The notes below the pieces were generated by a model. That model did not search any database and was not told where the DNA came from. It saw nothing but the letters and a program-made list of their open reading frames with translations. Both the position numbers and the translations under genes were made by a program. A stretch of DNA of 5,279 nucleotides from Bacillota bacterium (GTDB lineage: Bacteria; Bacillota; Bacilli; Bacillales_B; DSM-18226), in assembly GCA_021821235.1 (NCBI GenBank), contig JAKACS010000289.1, positions 1 through 5,279 on the forward strand. The letters run 5' to 3'. This document shows, one piece after another, positions 1 to 5,279 of this stretch (its first letter is position 1; each line of letters begins with the position of its first letter).

Positions 1-53
1 GGAGTTATCTGCTTATTTGGCGATGCCATTAACAGCATGATTTGTAAATTTTT
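1..53. other. Left edge, no supported feature
   Basis: Downstream of the lipoprotein stop codon there is a T-poor tail on the minus strand and only a four-pair inverted repeat (ATGC/GCAT), too weak to call a terminator. A minus-strand frame opening at ATG (38) runs off the edge but has no ribosome binding site. The region cannot be assigned from this window. Confidence 0.5.
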
Positions 54-311
54 TCACTCTTCATAAGGCCGTGGATTTTTCCCATTTTTGTCATACAATG
101 TGCCCTTATACATGAGGCCATTGCGAAACAAACCATCAAATACGATTTTGCCTGTTTTGCTATCATACAGTTTGCCTTTCTCTCGCTGTCCATTTTGATC
201 CAATGTGCCTTCATATATCAACTTTCCATTCTGATATTGCTTCACATCTTCTTGTTGGCAGCCTGACAAGGCAAGCATGCTAATCATTGCGATAATCGCC
301 ACGATTCTCAT
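54..311 (-). CDS. Small lipoprotein with MORN-like repeats
   Basis: An 85-residue secreted lipoprotein. Residues 2-17 form a signal peptide (R2 then a hydrophobic core) ending in the lipobox LSGC with Cys18 as the lipidated residue, so the mature protein should be anchored to the outer face of the membrane. The mature part repeats a GK-[LI]-x-[YF]-[ED]-G-x-[LF]-x-x-NG pattern: around GKLIYEGTLDQNG (29-41), TGKIVFDGLFRNG (53-65) and LMYKGTLYDKNG (66-77). This resembles MORN or YwqK-type beta-hairpin repeats. The only in-frame start is ATG at 311, because a stop lies two codons upstream. The Shine-Dalgarno site AGAAGGG is about 12 bases away, a long spacing that suggests weaker translation. It follows the 28-residue membrane peptide on the same strand. 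Its function is unknown; MORN repeats are generally linked to membrane or peptide contacts, which does not specify a role. Confidence 0.85.
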   Translation of the reverse strand: MRIVAIIAMISMLALSGCQQEDVKQYQNGKLIYEGTLDQNGQREKGKLYDSKTGKIVFDGLFRNGLMYKGTLYDKNGKNPRPYEE

Positions 312-364
312 AGATTATCATTACCCTTCTTTAAACACTTGAACTTTTGCAAAAAATCCTCTTT

Positions 365-451
365 TTAGATCCGGAAAAAAACTTCACCTAGAACAACAGC
401 CACAATAATAAGAATATCAATTATAATAAGTGCTTTTACCCAGGTTTTCAT
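365..451 (-). CDS. 28-residue single-helix membrane peptide, function unknown
   Basis: A short reading frame of 28 codons plus TAA. The start ATG at 451 is preceded by AAAGGAG (460-466) at an ideal eight-base distance, and by a plausible promoter at 469-496. The peptide begins MKTWVK, continues as one hydrophobic run from about residue 7 to 22 (ALIIIDILIIVAVVLG, with a single Asp12), and ends EVFFRI. The positive N-terminus followed by a hydrophobic helix fits a small single-pass membrane protein or an uncleaved signal anchor. It ends 53 bases before the lipoprotein gene on the same strand with no obvious terminator between, so the two may be co-transcribed. I do not recognise a family. Candidate roles such as a membrane-complex modulator or toxin-type peptide are unsupported guesses. 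Coding status rests on the start signals and composition. Confidence 0.62.
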   Translation of the reverse strand: MKTWVKALIIIDILIIVAVVLGEVFFRI

Positions 452-660
452 CCTTAATGCTCCTTTAAATGATAAGTTTATTCAGAACGATGCCAACTTA
501 TTTTAAACCATTTTAACTGGCTGATCGCTTTTCGGTTAATAAAATAAATCTATACTTAATTTATCATTCTCATCCATATTCATCAATTGTTCCGCAGATA
601 GGTAAACAGAGTATCCGTTCAAAAGTACATGAATCCGTAGCAGTACAAAGGTGCTTTTCA
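452..660. other. Intergenic region between the sugar operon and the small membrane genes
   Basis: About 210 bases of AT-rich sequence separate the operon terminator from the small peptide gene. It contains the peptide's ribosome binding site and candidate promoter at its left end. Over 536-661 one minus-strand frame stays open for 41 codons with a protein-like composition but no ribosome binding site. I see no riboswitch, tRNA gene, repeat array or transposon end here. Confidence 0.6.
469..496 (-). promoter_or_regulatory. Candidate sigma-A-type promoter for the small membrane peptide
   Basis: On the minus strand TTGGCA (491-496, 5 of 6 to TTGACA) is separated by 16 bases from TATCAT (469-474, 5 of 6 to TATAAT). 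The predicted transcript would start only about 15 bases before the ATG at 451, placing the Shine-Dalgarno site at the very 5' end. That is short but workable. The short leader and 16-base spacer lower confidence. Confidence 0.42.
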
Positions 661-696
661 AAGGCAAAAGGCCTGCAATTTTATTTGCAAGCCTTT
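661..696 (-). terminator. Probable Rho-independent terminator of the sugar operon
   Basis: On the minus strand a 12-base-pair stem (685-696 with 667-678, one G-U pair at 690/673) closes a six-base loop, and is followed by a modest U-rich tail (TTTTGCCTTTG, counting the end of the stem). The upstream arm lies within the last codons of the regulator gene and the loop contains most of the stop codon TAA (681-683). The stem is strong but the U-tract is broken by GCC, so termination may be incomplete. On the plus strand there is no T-tail, so it should act in one direction only. Confidence 0.7.
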
Positions 697-1724
697 GGAA
701 ACAACTGCTTTCTATTCATCACACTATCTCTTTCAATTAACTGGTAGTCCACAAAAACATTTTTCTTGGTTGCTTTTCCTTCTATCAATTTCTGAAGCAG
801 TAGCGCTGCCTGCCTGCCCATTTCAAAGAAGTTTTGCTGAATGGTCGTAATCGTAGGGTGGGTGTATTCGGTTACTAAAATCCCATCAAATCCTGTAATA
901 GACACATCATCAGGTATTGAAAGGCCAGATTCTTTTACGGCATTCATGGCGCCAAGAGCCATCAGGTCGCTAAAACACAAGATTGCGGATGGTCTTTTTG
1001 TTTTGAGCAATTCCTTCGTTTGTTCATACGCTTCACTTTCTGAAAAATTGGCATTTAGTATTTGCTCATCCGCTAGCTCAATCCCGGAATCCTCCAAAGC
1101 CAGCTTTACCCCGGCAAGCCGTTCCGTATTTACCCATGTTTCCTTTTTACCTGCAACAATGACAAGATCGTGATGGTGGCGTTTTAACAAATACTCCGTC
1201 ATTTCTTTGCTCGCTGCAATATTATCGGTTGAAACGACACCGATGATCTCACTATCATTTTCCGGTTTCGCATCTAAAACAACGCACGGAATCTTTGAAT
1301 CCAGCAATTCTTTAAAGTAGGGGTCATCCATCCGAATCCCTACTAAAACAACACCGCCGATATTGCGCTCCTTACAAAACTGTGCATAGGTTTTTTCTTT
1401 TTGTTTCATTGAATCAATTAAATAAATTGCCAGCTCATACTGATTTTGCTCGACAGCCGCATAAACACCTTTAAACACTTGGTACGAGTTATTATTATCT
1501 TTTATCCCGCTGTCAAAATAGCCAGAGGCAATTAGAGCGATCGTCTTTTGCTTTTTCGATGACAAGTTTTTCGCAACGAGATTCGGAGAATAGTCCAGTT
1601 CTTTTGCTACTTCAAATACGCGTTTTTTCGTTTTCTCGCTTATGTCTGGATAGTTATTGAATGCCTTTGACACAACCCCGATGGAGACACCCGCTTTTTT
1701 TGCCACATCTTTAATTGTAGCCAA
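681..1724 (-). CDS. LacI-family transcriptional regulator
   Basis: A 347-residue DNA-binding repressor, the usual length for the family. Residues 3-23 (IKDVAKKAGVSIGVVSKAFN) form the N-terminal helix-turn-helix, followed by the conserved YSPN and the hinge helix region NLVAKNLSS (48-56). Residues from about 60 to 335 form the periplasmic-binding-protein-like effector domain, with the family landmarks GGVVLVG (123-129), ERLAGVKLAL (201-210), AILCFSDLMALGAMNA (247-262), PDDVSITGFDG (271-281) and PTITTIQQNFFEMG (290-303). The start codon is TTG at 1724, preceded by AGGGG at a six-base spacing; it is required because no other start would keep the helix-turn-helix. It is the last gene of the sugar operon and so probably senses the transported glucoside or a breakdown product and acts on the palindrome ahead of the GH65 gene. 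The recognition helix carries Ile15-Gly16 at positions that set operator choice in LacI. The effector cannot be read from the sequence. Confidence 0.95.
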   Translation of the reverse strand: MATIKDVAKKAGVSIGVVSKAFNNYPDISEKTKKRVFEVAKELDYSPNLVAKNLSSKKQKTIALIASGYFDSGIKDNNNSYQVFKGVYAAVEQNQYELAIYLIDSMKQKEKTYAQFCKERNIGGVVLVGIRMDDPYFKELLDSKIPCVVLDAKPENDSEIIGVVSTDNIAASKEMTEYLLKRHHHDLVIVAGKKETWVNTERLAGVKLALEDSGIELADEQILNANFSESEAYEQTKELLKTKRPSAILCFSDLMALGAMNAVKESGLSIPDDVSITGFDGILVTEYTHPTITTIQQNFFEMGRQAALLLQKLIEGKATKKNVFVDYQLIERDSVMNRKQLFPKACK

Positions 1725-1730
1725 TTTGAA

Positions 1731-1735
1731 CCCCT
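1731..1735 (-). promoter_or_regulatory. Ribosome binding site for the TTG-started regulator
   Basis: AGGGG lies six bases before the TTG at 1724. A second purine run, AGAGGA (1739-1744), is 14 bases away and probably too far. The imperfect site together with a TTG start suggests deliberately low translation, as is common for repressors; that last point is inference. Confidence 0.6.
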
Positions 1736-1755
1736 GCTTCCTCTAAAAAGAACCG

Positions 1756-2427
1756 TTAATTTTGCTTTGTTGAAAACTCTTCCAATAATAGTGATAACAC
1801 AAGCTGCTTCGTGTTTTCAAGCACTAAATCTGCCCCAGCTTGTTTCATTTTGTCAACGGTTCCAACTCCAACTGCAAACATGCCGGCATCTTTAATAGCA
1901 GATATTCCTGCCGTTGAATCTTCAATCCCAACACATTCACTTGGCTTTACCGCCAGCTTTTCCGCTGCTTTTAAAAAGATATCCGGCGCTGGCTTTCCGT
2001 TTGCAATCTCTTCAGGATCGATCACTGTCTGAAAATAAGAAGTAATCTCAAGCGACTTCAAAATAGCCGGGGCATTCTTACTTGCAGAAGCCAATCCAAT
2101 GAAAAGATTGTTTTTTCTTAACTCTTCGAGAAATTCTTTTATCCCCGGAAAAATATCCTCTGGCTTCATTTGCGCCAGTAGCTGAACATACTTTTCATTC
2201 TTTTTGGTTGCCAAGGCAGCTTTTTCTATTTCACTATATTGATCCGCAACCCCGCCATGGATAAGAATTTTCTCCAAGCTTTCCATCCGGCTGATGCCTT
2301 TTAATTCTTCATTAAACTCCCGGTCAAAATCGATGCCAATGCTGTTGGCCAAATCCTTCCAGGCTAAGTAATGCCATTCTGCTGTATCTGTAATCACGCC
2401 ATCTAAGTCAAAAATAACTGCTTTCAT
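1756..2427 (-). CDS. pgmB: Beta-phosphoglucomutase (HAD superfamily)
   Basis: A 223-residue cytoplasmic enzyme that converts beta-glucose 1-phosphate to glucose 6-phosphate, linking the GH65 phosphorylase to glycolysis. It matches the Lactococcus lactis enzyme closely in recalled motifs and length (about 221). FDLDGVITDTAEWH (6-19) holds the phosphorylated nucleophile Asp7, the acid/base Asp9, and Thr15 and His19 of the hinge and cap entry. LKGISR (42-47) is the cap-domain substrate loop with Arg47. LASASKN (112-118) supplies the Ser114 phosphate-binding motif, Lys145 in GKPAPDIF is the conserved HAD lysine, and IEDSTAG (168-174) provides the magnesium ligands Glu169 and Asp170. All catalytic residues are present, so it should be active. 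The start at 2427 is chosen from the strong Shine-Dalgarno site and the alignment of the N-terminus. It lies 52 bases after the GH65 stop and 31 bases before the regulator gene, consistent with one transcript. The symbol pgcM is used for the Bacillus subtilis counterpart. Confidence 0.96.
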   Translation of the reverse strand: MKAVIFDLDGVITDTAEWHYLAWKDLANSIGIDFDREFNEELKGISRMESLEKILIHGGVADQYSEIEKAALATKKNEKYVQLLAQMKPEDIFPGIKEFLEELRKNNLFIGLASASKNAPAILKSLEITSYFQTVIDPEEIANGKPAPDIFLKAAEKLAVKPSECVGIEDSTAGISAIKDAGMFAVGVGTVDKMKQAGADLVLENTKQLVLSLLLEEFSTKQN

Positions 2428-2435
2428 CCTGTTAA

Positions 2436-2441
2436 CCTCCC
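2436..2441 (-). promoter_or_regulatory. Ribosome binding site deciding the pgmB start
   Basis: GGGAGG lies exactly eight bases before the ATG at 2427. It selects this codon over the in-frame ATG at 2508, which lies inside the GH65 gene and would add 27 residues not found in beta-phosphoglucomutases. Confidence 0.85.
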
Positions 2442-2479
2442 AGCCTTTCGGATTATGGAATGTACTTTTTCCAAGTATT

Positions 2480-4825
2480 TTATTCTCGATACGCCATTGT
2501 GGTTTCATTTACAAATTGTACCTTTTTGCCAAAAACCTCAATTTCAACATTTTCTTTGCCTTCAGACTTTATTGTTAACGTATGTTGATCAATATGAACA
2601 TGGAGCGGATTCCCGTGCCAACGAATCGTAAATGTCAGCTCACCCCAATGTTTTGGCAAGCGCGGATTGATTCTCAATTTTCCGTCAACCATTCGAACGC
2701 CGCCAAATCCGAGGACAACAGATTGCCAGATCCCGCCGATGGAAGCAGCATGTACACCGTGATCAGAAGAATGCATCGCAGGCCCTAGGTCAATTTCCGC
2801 TGCCCTTCTGAAAAGTGAGTAGGCCATCTCTTCAATCCCTAAGTCATTTGCTAAAATCGCATGTGTCGATAAGCTTAACGATGAATCATGCAATGTCTTT
2901 GGCTCATAGTAATGGAAGTTTGCCACTTTTACTTCAGGACGGAATTTGTTCTCCAGTAGCAGGAACAAAATCATGATATCCGCTTGTTTTGATACTTGAA
3001 TTTCATTTACTTGCTCCAAATTATAATCAAGAAACATGGAGCCAACTTTTGTTTGGTTCTTATATTTTTCAAGGTTGATGATCTGTTTGCTTAAATACGT
3101 GTCATCTTGCGGAATGATCTGATCCTTTTCTCTCGGCTGCGGCAAATAAATCTGATAGATTTTCTCCGTCCATACAGAATAGGATTTTTCCAAATCCAAT
3201 TTTGTTTTCAAATTTGCCAGCAATTCAGGGCGTTTTTCCTTTAATTCTTGATAATATTGAATCGCAAGCTCAATATTGAAATGGGCCATATGATTCGTAA
3301 AGGCATTGTTGTTTACATGCTCTTTATATTCATCCGGTCCAACTACATCGTTAATATGATATTCTTGCTTTTCCTCATTCCATTCTAATCGGCTTACCCA
3401 AAATCTTGCTGTATCAAAAATCATTTCATAGCCGTATTGATCCATGAATTCCTGGTCATTTGTAATTTTGTAATATTGCCAGACTGCATACGCAATATCA
3501 GAAGTAATATGCTGTTCGATAAAGCCTGACCAAATTTTTGTCTGCTCCCCTGTGACAATGTCAACTGCTCCCCAAACCGGAGTTACTTCACCATCTGTCG
3601 GCCAAGCCGCTTCCCAAGGGTACATCGCCCCTTCATAGCCGTTTTCTTTTGCTTTTTTGCGTGCCCCGACCAACCCATGATAACGGTATTCCAACAGAGA
3701 CTTGGCAATTTGAGGATTTGAATAAATAAAGAATGGCAGGATGAAAACCTCCGTATCCCAGAAAGAGTGTCCTTTATATCCTTCACCGCTCAGTGCTTTT
3801 GCGCCAATTCCCATTCTGTTGTCATGTGCTGGTGTCATAATCGTTAAATGATAAAGGGCAAATCGGAGTGCAAGCAGATCGAACGGATCTTCACTTTTAA
3901 TCGTAAAATTGTATTGATCCCAAACTTTTGTTTGCCATGCTGTTTTGCTTTCTGCAAATGCCGCTTCATACCCTTTTTCAACTTCGTGACGAAGAGTGGC
4001 AAGGGAATGTTTGCGCAAGTCTTGCAACGTATAGTAATCGTTGTCTACTTCCTCATCCCTGCTTGTATTTACAGTTGTGAGCTTTTCCATTGTTAACGTA
4101 TGATTGGGCTGAAGTTCTGCTTCGAAGTGAAGCCATACTTTCCGCCGATCCATCACCATAATCGGTTCTTTCTCCACTTCCTTCCCGTTTACCATTACTT
4201 TATGAACAGTATTTAACACGATATCGATTTTGGATTCCGTTGTTGTTTGAATCAGTTGAATGAAACGTTTATCAAATATTCTCATCTCACCTTCACGGAA
4301 ATGCTGGGCACCCGAGTTGGACATCTGGGCATTGATGCCAGATTCGAACGAAATCATAACAGGGTGGGTTAATGACTCGACTTCCATTTTCATTCCGATT
4401 AAATGGAGATTTTCTAATGAAACAAATCGTCTAAAATGAAAGCGCAGTTCTTTTCCTTTTGGTGACACCCAATTAAATGACCGCGTTAATTCAGCGGTCT
4501 TTAAATTTAATTGTTTTACGTAATCTTTCGTTTCGCCAAATTCCAAGCTGAAACGCTCTCCATCAATTTGAATGTTCAACCGTGTCACATCCGCAATGTT
4601 GGGCAGTTCGCTCACTTCATCCTTGTCAAATTTATTGAAGGTACCAGCGACAAAGCAGTTCCTTACATCTTGAAGATAAGGTTCCTCATTTACAGAACGC
4701 AGACCCATATATCCATTTCCTAGATACATAATCGCCTCGCTTTTTCCTAAAGTATCTACTGAAAAACGGTCATCAGAAACTACCCAATTCTGATAATCGC
4801 CTGTTCCTAATCGATAATTCATCAT
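2480..4825 (-). CDS. Glycoside hydrolase family 65 disaccharide phosphorylase
   Basis: A 781-residue cytoplasmic inverting phosphorylase that splits an alpha-glucoside with phosphate into beta-glucose 1-phosphate and an acceptor. The length fits full GH65 phosphorylases (about 750-790). The N-terminal beta-sandwich covers roughly residues 1-260, the (alpha/alpha)6 catalytic barrel roughly 310-690, and a small beta domain the rest. Visible family motifs are GHSFWDTE (352-359, glucose binding), VVGPDEY with the general acid Glu499, KQAD (613-616), HDSSLS (646-651, phosphate region) and HSSDHGVHAASIGG (685-698). The active-site loop reads YPWEAAWPTDGEVTP (402-416) followed by IEQHITSD (436-443). 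Maltose phosphorylases as I recall them carry an EIHRN-type loop there, so maltose is not the safest call; kojibiose, nigerose or 2-O-glucosylglycerol phosphorylase are alternatives. The start at 4825 has AAAGGAG nine bases upstream (4835-4841); the adjacent ATG at 4822 is a possible alternative. Neighbours are a sugar permease upstream and beta-phosphoglucomutase 52 bases downstream, which consumes its product. Confidence 0.95.
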   Translation of the reverse strand: MMNYRLGTGDYQNWVVSDDRFSVDTLGKSEAIMYLGNGYMGLRSVNEEPYLQDVRNCFVAGTFNKFDKDEVSELPNIADVTRLNIQIDGERFSLEFGETKDYVKQLNLKTAELTRSFNWVSPKGKELRFHFRRFVSLENLHLIGMKMEVESLTHPVMISFESGINAQMSNSGAQHFREGEMRIFDKRFIQLIQTTTESKIDIVLNTVHKVMVNGKEVEKEPIMVMDRRKVWLHFEAELQPNHTLTMEKLTTVNTSRDEEVDNDYYTLQDLRKHSLATLRHEVEKGYEAAFAESKTAWQTKVWDQYNFTIKSEDPFDLLALRFALYHLTIMTPAHDNRMGIGAKALSGEGYKGHSFWDTEVFILPFFIYSNPQIAKSLLEYRYHGLVGARKKAKENGYEGAMYPWEAAWPTDGEVTPVWGAVDIVTGEQTKIWSGFIEQHITSDIAYAVWQYYKITNDQEFMDQYGYEMIFDTARFWVSRLEWNEEKQEYHINDVVGPDEYKEHVNNNAFTNHMAHFNIELAIQYYQELKEKRPELLANLKTKLDLEKSYSVWTEKIYQIYLPQPREKDQIIPQDDTYLSKQIINLEKYKNQTKVGSMFLDYNLEQVNEIQVSKQADIMILFLLLENKFRPEVKVANFHYYEPKTLHDSSLSLSTHAILANDLGIEEMAYSLFRRAAEIDLGPAMHSSDHGVHAASIGGIWQSVVLGFGGVRMVDGKLRINPRLPKHWGELTFTIRWHGNPLHVHIDQHTLTIKSEGKENVEIEVFGKKVQFVNETTMAYRE

Positions 4826-4844
4826 TGTCCATGTCTCCTTTATG

Positions 4845-4858
4845 CGAAAACGTTTTAG
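4845..4858. promoter_or_regulatory. Candidate LacI-family operator (or degenerate cre site)
   Basis: The 10-base perfect palindrome AAAACGTTTT (4847-4856), with a further matching C/G pair at 4845/4858, has the central CG and A/T arms typical of LacI-family operators. The outer TG...CA bases of the cre consensus are missing, which argues for a local regulator rather than CcpA. It sits between the permease stop and the GH65 Shine-Dalgarno site, 20 bases before the GH65 start codon. The LacI-family protein encoded at the end of the same operon is the obvious candidate ligand. Binding is inferred from symmetry and position only. Confidence 0.55.
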
Positions 4859-4861
4859 AAC

Positions 4862-4870
4862 TTATGCCAT
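4862..4870 (-). promoter_or_regulatory. Weak candidate extended -10 promoter upstream of GH65
   Basis: On the minus strand TGGCATAAG resembles an extended -10 element (TGn plus CATAAG, 4 of 6 matches to TATAAT). Transcription would start inside the adjacent palindrome, a natural arrangement for repression. No good -35 hexamer is visible at the right distance, so this is only suggestive; the GH65 gene may instead be transcribed from a promoter upstream of the transporter genes outside the window. Confidence 0.22.
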
Positions 4871-4923
4871 GCAAAATCAGCAAGTTTTCGTCTGCTGGTT
4901 TCACTTTTATTTTAATGAAACAA

Positions 4924-5279
4924 TTACTTAATTCCACTTGTCGAAATCCCTTTAACAAATTGCTTTTGAAAAATAAGAAAGATAATAATCATCGGCAATG
5001 TCAACATAATAACGCCGGCTAATACACTATTCCAATAGGCGTTATATTGGCCATAGAAGGAATTCAATCCAACAGGCAACGTATACATTTCTGCACTGGT
5101 CGTTAGCAACACAGGCCATAGGAATGAGTTCCAGTTCCCCTGGAACGTAAAAATGATTTGGGTGGCAAGTAATGGTTTTGAAAGAGGCAGGAATATTTTA
5201 AAGAAAACACCCCATTTTCCCAATCCATCCATCTCCGCTGCTTCTTCTAGTTCCTTTGGAAGTCCCAGGAAAAATTGTC
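4924..5279 (-). CDS. ABC sugar transporter permease, MalG/MsmG-like (5' end outside window)
   Basis: This is the C-terminal 117 residues of an inner-membrane permease subunit of a carbohydrate ABC importer (CUT1 type); family members are about 275-280 residues, so more than half lies beyond the window edge. The frame is open to the edge (first full codon at 5277), so the Met at 5232 is internal and not a start. The first residues contain the EAA loop that contacts the ATPase: LPKELEEAAEMDG followed by KIFLPLSKP, matching the family pattern EAA-x3-G-x9-I-x-LP. Hydrophobic stretches around IIFTF and around SVLAGVIMLTLPMIIIFLIF are the last membrane segments, and the tail QKQFVKGISTSGIK is the usual short cytoplasmic end. 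It lies 98 bases upstream of the GH65 gene on the same strand, so it probably imports that enzyme's substrate. The family call is firm; the transported sugar is inferred only from context. Confidence 0.93.
   Translation of the reverse strand, partial: QFFLGLPKELEEAAEMDGLGKWGVFFKIFLPLSKPLLATQIIFTFQGNWNSFLWPVLLTTSAEMYTLPVGLNSFYGQYNAYWNSVLAGVIMLTLPMIIIFLIFQKQFVKGISTSGIK

Noticed and set aside
1..38. Start of another minus-strand gene at ATG 38
   Set aside because: No ribosome binding site precedes it and only a dozen codons are visible, so it cannot be told from chance.
841..1173. Plus-strand 110-codon frame opposite the regulator, and similar plus-strand frames opposite pgmB, GH65 and the GH65/permease junction
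   Set aside because: They lie opposite clearly recognised genes or the edge of the permease, and the translations show no family motif; they are shadows of minus-strand coding.
2463..2479. Small inverted repeat TACTT/AAGTA after the GH65 stop
   Set aside because: Five A/T-rich pairs without a T-tract; not a terminator and probably incidental.
2428..2508. Longer pgmB frame starting at 2508 and overlapping the GH65 gene
   Set aside because: The extra 27 residues have no counterpart in beta-phosphoglucomutases, while the ATG at 2427 has GGGAGG at eight bases and begins the canonical KAVIFDLDGV motif.
4436..4450. cre-like sequence ATGAAAGCGCAGTTC inside the GH65 gene
   Set aside because: It lacks a conserved base of the right half-site and encodes ordinary protein sequence; a single near-match in 5 kb is expected by chance.
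4873..4897. Hairpin CAGCA/TGCTG between the permease and GH65 as an internal terminator
   Set aside because: Only five to six pairs with an eight- to ten-base loop and a four-T tail; too weak to call, though it might slightly affect transcript stability.
4924..5232. Independent 102-residue protein starting at the Met at 5232
   Set aside because: The frame continues upstream to the window edge through the EAA loop of an ABC permease, so this Met is internal and the gene is truncated by the window, not short.

Overview
The window reads as ordinary chromosome from a low-GC Gram-positive bacterium of the Bacillaceae type. The composition is AT-rich, most genes have strong AGGAG-type Shine-Dalgarno sites, one gene starts with TTG, there is a Gram-positive-style small lipoprotein, and a sugar-phosphorylase operon is controlled by a LacI-family protein. 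Every supported gene lies on the minus strand, so the biological order runs from the right end of the window to the left.

Right part (5279 to 681): the distal half of a carbohydrate-utilisation operon. It begins with the C-terminal 117 residues of a MalG/MsmG-type ABC sugar permease cut by the window edge. A 98-base gap holding a LacI-type palindrome follows, then a full glycoside hydrolase family 65 (GH65) phosphorylase, a beta-phosphoglucomutase and a LacI-family regulator. A hairpin that overlaps the regulator's stop codon closes the unit. The inferred flow is import of an alpha-glucoside by the ABC transporter, phosphorolysis by the GH65 enzyme to beta-glucose 1-phosphate plus an acceptor, and isomerisation to glucose 6-phosphate by the mutase. 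The exact disaccharide is not fixed by the sequence. The active-site loop of the GH65 enzyme lacks the maltose-phosphorylase signature I would expect, so kojibiose, nigerose, glucosylglycerol or a related substrate is as plausible as maltose.

Left part (680 to 1): a separate, poorly characterised stretch. After about 230 noncoding bases there is a 28-residue single-helix membrane peptide with a good Shine-Dalgarno site and a recognisable promoter, then an 85-residue lipoprotein with MORN-like repeats. Bases 1-53 show no convincing gene or terminator.

I see no mobile element, CRISPR array, tRNA/rRNA gene or riboswitch. Nothing here amounts to a clearly new system. The points most worth following are the substrate of the GH65 enzyme, the operator in the middle of the operon, and the unannotated 28-residue peptide beside the lipoprotein.
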